This document shows, one piece after another, positions 7,019 to 10,566 of a stretch of DNA of 10,566 nucleotides (its first letter is position 1; each line of letters begins with the position of its first letter). The notes beneath the pieces were generated by a model, which did not search any database, was not told the origin of the DNA, and saw only the letters and a list, made by a program, of their open reading frames with translations. The translations under genes and the position numbers were made by a program. This DNA is from Bacteroidota bacterium (GTDB lineage Bacteria > Bacteroidota > Bacteroidia > Bacteroidales > UBA1402). The stretch is from contig JAUZOU010000071.1 of assembly GCA_030706285.1 (NCBI GenBank), forward strand, positions 1-10,566, read 5' to 3'.

Positions 7019-7792
7019 TCATTCGATATTCTTCCGCACCATTTTTAGGAACGCTTGCATTTTTTCCGGATCCTTGTTCTTGATGATCTCTAGCAGTGTT
7101 TCGAGCTTACCCAGGATTTTTTCGATCTGTTCGGGTGCAAACGGGTTAAACAGGATTTCCTGTAGCAGGTAATCGTCTTCGGACATCAATCCCTGAGCAA
7201 TGGCCATGTGGCGTTTGAAGGTCGTGCCTGGCGCTTCCTGATGGCGCATGACCGAACCAAAGACTAACGTCGAGGCAAACGGAATGGACAGGGAATAGGC
7301 TGTTGTCTGGTCATGTTTTTCGAACGTGTATTCGAAAATTTTCAATTTCAGCGAACTGTACAGATCTTTGAAGAAGGCTTTGCCCAGAAAATCGGATTCC
7401 TTGATGATGATGGCACTTTGCGTGCTCAGGTCGCTCAGGCTGGCGAATGTCGGGCCGAACATCGGGTGGGATGAAACAAAGCGGAACCCACTTCCGGCAT
7501 AAAACTCCTTCAGACCGGTTTTTACTGAGGCAATATCGGAAAGAATGCATGTTTCCGGTAAGTACGGGATGATCGTCCTGAAGGCATCGATCGTATACCT
7601 GATCGTCACGGCATTGATCATCAACTCAGGTTTAAAAGCCCTGACTTCTTCCGGATTTGTGGTTCGGATAGCGTTGTAGACAAATTTCAGCTGAGCCGGA
7701 TTGGTGTCAAACAGGCACACCTCATGATGAAAACTCAGTGCATCGGCGAAAAACCGGCCCATCTTGCCGGCTCCCATAATCAATATTTTCAT
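7019..7792 (-). CDS. tyrA: Prephenate dehydrogenase
   Basis: Converts prephenate oxidatively to 4-hydroxyphenylpyruvate, the committed step to tyrosine. The 257-residue protein starts with the dinucleotide-binding fold, MKILIMGAGKMG (glycines 7, 9 and 12). An acidic residue, Asp29, near the end of the second strand (LFDTN) suggests NAD rather than NADP. Further family motifs are SDIASVKTGL (85-94) and SSHPMFGPTFA (107-117), where His109 is the conserved catalytic histidine. It is short for the family, with neither a fused chorismate mutase nor a C-terminal ACT domain, so feedback control is more likely exerted elsewhere in the pathway. The ATG at 7792 lies 45 bp after the stop of the DAHP synthase gene, behind an A-rich stretch. 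It is the last gene of the leftward aromatic operon and converges on the glycosyltransferase gene. Confidence 0.9.
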   Translation of the reverse strand: MKILIMGAGKMGRFFADALSFHHEVCLFDTNPAQLKFVYNAIRTTNPEEVRAFKPELMINAVTIRYTIDAFRTIIPYLPETCILSDIASVKTGLKEFYAGSGFRFVSSHPMFGPTFASLSDLSTQSAIIIKESDFLGKAFFKDLYSSLKLKIFEYTFEKHDQTTAYSLSIPFASTLVFGSVMRHQEAPGTTFKRHMAIAQGLMSEDDYLLQEILFNPFAPEQIEKILGKLETLLEIIKNKDPEKMQAFLKMVRKNIE

Positions 7793-7837
7793 ATGATCAT
7801 TATTTTTTAGGTTTGTTTCATAGGAACTGCGAATGGC

Positions 7838-8908
7838 TTATTCGTTCATGACATTCATTTGCTGACGGATAGATTCTTCGTGGATCAGCTCGAGGATTTT
7901 TTGCATGCAGTCTCCGTCAATACCGAATTTAATAGCTTGTTTGATGCGGTCTTCCAGAATTTCATTATATCGTGCTGTTTGTAGGATCTGGATGTTGTGC
8001 TCTTTTTTGTATAGTCCGATTTCGCGGGAAATGCGCATACGCTTGGCCAGCACTTCAAGCAACTGGTCATCCATTTCGTCGATCTGCCGGCGGAGCTCAC
8101 TCAGATTTTCGGTCGATTGTTTACTGTCACGGATGACAAGCAGGTTTATGATGTAATCGAGTACATCCGGTGTGATCTGCTGGTTTTTGTCACTCCAGGC
8201 ATTGTCCGGATCACAGTGGGATTCGATCATCAGCCCATCGAAGTTAAGATCCATGGCTTGTTGGGAAATAGGAGCCACCAATTCGCGTTTTCCACCGATA
8301 TGGCTTGGATCGCAGAACATCGGCAGGGTCGGGTAACGCCGGCGTAGTTCGATGGGAATATGCCATTGAGGCAGGTTTCGGTAGATCTTTTGATCAGCTG
8401 AACTGAATCCACGGTGGATGACACCGATTTTACGGATGCCGGCACCGTAAATGCGTTCGATGCTGCCGATCCATAAATCGAGATCCGGGTTGACCGGGTT
8501 TTTGATCAGGATAATTTTGTCCGTTCCGACCAGAGCGTCGGCGATTTCCTGCATCGCAAACGGATTGGCAGAGGTACGGGCACCGATCCAAAGAATATCT
8601 ATGTCGTATTTGATGGCTTCTGCCACGTGCTTGGCCGTCGCTACTTCTGTGGTGGTGTACATGCCGTATTGGGCTTTCACTTTTTGCAGCCAGGGTAGTC
8701 CTTCTGAACCGACGCCTTCAAATGAACCAGGTCTTGTACGGGGTTTCCAAATGCCGGCTCTGAACACTTTGATGCCTTTGTCAGACAACTGTTTGGCAGT
8801 GGTTAGTACTTGTTCTTCGGTTTCAGCACTGCAAGGTCCAGCAATGACGATGGGACGCTTGGCATCCACTCCCGGCAGCAAAATTGATTCAAATTCCATG
8901 TTATCCAT
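7838..8908 (-). CDS. DAHP synthase fused to C-terminal chorismate mutase
   Basis: A 356-residue fusion that both opens the shikimate pathway (PEP plus erythrose 4-phosphate to DAHP) and converts chorismate to prephenate. Residues about 15-260 are a DAHP synthase of the type Ibeta, KDO8P-synthase-like group: AGPCSAE (23-29), AGIWKPRTRPGSFEG (51-65), WIGART (107-112), KNPVN (136-140) and CDPSHIGGKREL (199-210). Likely metal ligands are Cys26, His203, Glu229 and Asp240. Residues about 268-352 are an all-helical AroQ-type chorismate mutase (LSELRRQIDEMDDQLLEVLAKR), with Arg273, Arg290, Lys301, Arg313 and Gln350 aligning by eye with E. coli active-site residues. The C-terminal position of the mutase is the arrangement known from Porphyromonas and Prevotella, where prephenate is an allosteric inhibitor of the synthase. 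The start at 8908 is chosen over the ATG three codons on because it lies slightly further from the preceding gene; either is possible. Product assignment is firm. Confidence 0.95.
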   Translation of the reverse strand: MDNMEFESILLPGVDAKRPIVIAGPCSAETEEQVLTTAKQLSDKGIKVFRAGIWKPRTRPGSFEGVGSEGLPWLQKVKAQYGMYTTTEVATAKHVAEAIKYDIDILWIGARTSANPFAMQEIADALVGTDKIILIKNPVNPDLDLWIGSIERIYGAGIRKIGVIHRGFSSADQKIYRNLPQWHIPIELRRRYPTLPMFCDPSHIGGKRELVAPISQQAMDLNFDGLMIESHCDPDNAWSDKNQQITPDVLDYIINLLVIRDSKQSTENLSELRRQIDEMDDQLLEVLAKRMRISREIGLYKKEHNIQILQTARYNEILEDRIKQAIKFGIDGDCMQKILELIHEESIRQQMNVMNE

Positions 8909-8960
8909 CTTATACTAAGTTTTTTATTATTCGTTGATAATCGGGCGTTATATGGGTTTG

Positions 8961-10124
8961 TTACCCAACCTGGTGAATCCGTTCAAGGGCTTTTCCCAGC
9001 ATTTCTTCCGTGCAGCAGAGTGAAATGCGCACGTAACGGTTCCCCTGACTTCCGAAAATAGCTCCCGGAGTTATGAAAACATTGGCACCGTACAAAATGT
9101 TGTCGGCCAGCTCATAAGAATCGGTATACTTGTCGGGAATACGCCCCCAGAGGAACAAACCGGATTGTTTCGGATCCCAGGTGCATCCTACTGTTTTCAG
9201 GATCGTCTCCGCAATGAGACGACGTTTCGCATAGACCTCATTGATGCTGGTATACCAGCTCTCATCAGCCTTTAGCGCTTCGACAGCTGCCATCTGCATC
9301 GGACCGAATTGCCCGGAATCGACATTGCTTTTCACTTTCATGATCCATTCCAGAAATTTGGCATTGGTGGCGAGCATGCCGATACGCCAGCCTGGCATGT
9401 TGTGCGATTTGCTCATGGAGTTGAGTTCAATGCAGCCATCAATGGCTCCCGGGACACGTAACAGGCTGAGACGTTCGGTGCTGAGAATGAAACTGTAAGG
9501 ATTGTCGTTGCAGATGACGATGTGGTGACGTTTTCCGAAATCGACCAGCTTTCTGAATAAATCCATCGTGGCCCGGCCACCGGTAGGCATGTTCGGGTAG
9601 TTGACCCACATCAGCTTTACGTGGCTGAGATCCATGGCTTCCAGAGCATCAAAATCCGGGTGCCAGCCGTTTTCTTCCAGCAGTTTGTACGGAAGGATGT
9701 CAGCTTGCAGCAAGTTGCTGACGGAGGTATAGGTGGGGTAGCCAGGATTGGGTACCAGCACGCCATCACCTGGATTCAGAAAGGCCATCGAAACGTGTAA
9801 AACCCCCTCTTTGGAGCCGATCAACGGTTGAACTTCCTTGTCAGGATTGAGTGTGACACCAAACCAGCGTTTATACCAGTCTGCAAATGCCTGACGAAGT
9901 TCGGGAATGCCGTTGTAAGGCTGGTATCCGTGTACATTTGGCAAAGCAGCCTGTTCGGCCAAAACCCTGATGGTCCCGGCGGATGGAGGCAGATCAGGAC
10001 TGCCGATGCCAAGGTTGATGACCTGTTTGCCTGCTGCATTCATGGCTGCCACTTCTTTCAGCTTTTTTGAAAAATAGTATTCAGACACATTCTTAAGTCT
10101 GTCTGCCGGTCCGATTTCTTTCAT
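8961..10124 (-). CDS. PLP aminotransferase (class I/II), probably aromatic
   Basis: A fold-type I aminotransferase of 387 residues from the preferred ATG. Motifs: GIGSPDLPP (39-47), GYQPYNGIPELRQAFADWY (66-84), GSKEGV (103-108), PNPGYPTY (125-132), NYPNMPTGG (175-183), CNDNPYS (205-211), SMSKSHNMPGWRIG (236-249, PLP lysine Lys239) and RYVRISLC (363-370, substrate carboxylate Arg366). Asp207 and Tyr210 occupy the usual PLP-contact positions. An in-frame TTG at 10169 would add 15 residues, but the ATG at 10124 has an AGGA about 6 bases upstream and gives MKEIGPADRL, which looks like the normal family start. Related enzymes are annotated as aspartate, LL-diaminopimelate or aromatic aminotransferases. 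Its place between pheA and the DAHP synthase gene argues for transamination of phenylpyruvate and 4-hydroxyphenylpyruvate, or of prephenate; the sequence alone does not decide. Confidence 0.85.
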   Translation of the reverse strand: MKEIGPADRLKNVSEYYFSKKLKEVAAMNAAGKQVINLGIGSPDLPPSAGTIRVLAEQAALPNVHGYQPYNGIPELRQAFADWYKRWFGVTLNPDKEVQPLIGSKEGVLHVSMAFLNPGDGVLVPNPGYPTYTSVSNLLQADILPYKLLEENGWHPDFDALEAMDLSHVKLMWVNYPNMPTGGRATMDLFRKLVDFGKRHHIVICNDNPYSFILSTERLSLLRVPGAIDGCIELNSMSKSHNMPGWRIGMLATNAKFLEWIMKVKSNVDSGQFGPMQMAAVEALKADESWYTSINEVYAKRRLIAETILKTVGCTWDPKQSGLFLWGRIPDKYTDSYELADNILYGANVFITPGAIFGSQGNRYVRISLCCTEEMLGKALERIHQVG

Positions 10125-10173
10125 CTGATTCCTGTTGTTATAGTTGAGTCTGTTTGTAACTTGTATCAAATGG

Positions 10174-10566
10174 TCAGGCGAGTTGGGCCTGCACCGTGAA
10201 TTCTTTGTATTCTCCGAGAATTCTTAACTTTTTTGTTAGCGGGCGGATGGCGTCCAGGCTTTGTTTGTATTTCAGATAATCGTCAAATGACAGGTCGACG
10301 AAGAAGAGGTATTCCCATTCATGGCCGATGATCGGCATAGATTGAATCTTTGTCAGGTTGTCCTGATAGAAGGACAATACGGACAAGACCTGTGACAGCG
10401 TGCCTTCTGCATGTTTGACGGTGAATACGATGGAGGCTTTGTTGCAGTTGCCGGGCGTTGTGTATTGATCGGCCGACCAGCGGTCTGCCAGAATCAGGAA
10501 ACGGGTGAAATTGCGTTTGTTGGTTTCGATGCCCGATTGCAGGATCTTAAGCCCATATATTTCTGC
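10174..10566 (-). CDS. pheA: Prephenate dehydratase, C-terminal part (cut by window edge)
   Basis: The frame is open to the right edge, so only the last 130 residues are seen. They begin AEIYGLKILQSGIETNKRNFTRFLIL, shown here as AEIYGLKILQ...NKRNFTRFLIL; NxTRF is the end of the dehydratase catalytic domain, which turns prephenate into phenylpyruvate. A C-terminal ACT domain follows, with EGTLSQVLSVLSFYQ in the place of the phenylalanine-binding GALV segment and LTKIQSMPIIGHEWEYLFFVDL-type sequence after it, read in two parts around 10340-10300. The usual ESRP motif reads QSMP here. The product ends EFTVQAQLA and stops at 10174, 49 bp before the aminotransferase start, in the same direction. 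It is the first gene of the leftward aromatic operon within this window; the operon promoter lies beyond the right edge. Confidence 0.92.
   Translation of the reverse strand, partial: AEIYGLKILQSGIETNKRNFTRFLILADRWSADQYTTPGNCNKASIVFTVKHAEGTLSQVLSVLSFYQDNLTKIQSMPIIGHEWEYLFFVDLSFDDYLKYKQSLDAIRPLTKKLRILGEYKEFTVQAQLA

Noticed and set aside
8451..8918. + strand open frame of 155 codons opposite the DAHP synthase gene
   Set aside because: Antisense to a firmly identified enzyme, with no family motifs.
10125..10169. TTG start adding 15 residues to the aminotransferase
   Set aside because: The downstream ATG at 10124 has an AGGA ribosome-binding sequence and gives the expected N-terminus; the extension is Asn-rich and not family-like.

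Overview
The window looks like a core chromosomal segment from a member of the Bacteroidales (Bacteroidota). Three things suggest this. First, the gene sets and their order are typical of that group: aspartokinase-homoserine dehydrogenase / ApgM-type phosphomutase-like protein / threonine synthase, and prephenate dehydratase / aminotransferase / DAHP synthase-chorismate mutase / prephenate dehydrogenase. Second, a promoter of the Bacteroides type (TTTG, 18 bp, TAnnTTTG) lies before the threonine genes. Third, ribosome-binding regions are A-rich and mostly lack strong Shine-Dalgarno sequences. Genus and species cannot be fixed from this sequence.

Layout. At the left edge is the 3' part of a + strand gene for a protein with a TonB C-terminal domain (to 701). 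A 403-bp gene-free stretch (702-1104) follows. It holds the promoter, a 16-codon threonine-containing leader ORF and possible alternative RNA pairings before the threonine operon. The operon runs thrA (1105-3540), an apgM-like gene (3542-4750) that probably encodes the homoserine kinase, thrC (4770-6071), and, 37 bp on, a fucosyltransferase-like glycosyltransferase (6109-6915). About 100 bp of convergent spacer follows. The right part is on the - strand and is read from the right edge leftwards: pheA (3' end only, 10566-10174), a class I/II aminotransferase (10124-8961), a DAHP synthase-chorismate mutase fusion (8908-7838) and tyrA (7792-7019).

How the genes work together. ThrA carries out the first and third steps from aspartate to homoserine. 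The ApgM-like protein fills the position where thrB is expected, and ThrC makes threonine. The aromatic operon covers entry into the shikimate pathway (DAHP synthase), the chorismate branch point (chorismate mutase), both arms to phenylalanine and tyrosine (PheA, TyrA), and probably the final transamination. The two operons converge, so the window is an amino-acid biosynthesis block bordered on the left by an envelope-type gene. No RNA genes, insertion sequences, CRISPR arrays or clear signs of recent transfer were seen. The least ordinary items are the thr leader region, the glycosyltransferase appended to the threonine operon, and lineage-specific changes in several allosteric or catalytic motifs.
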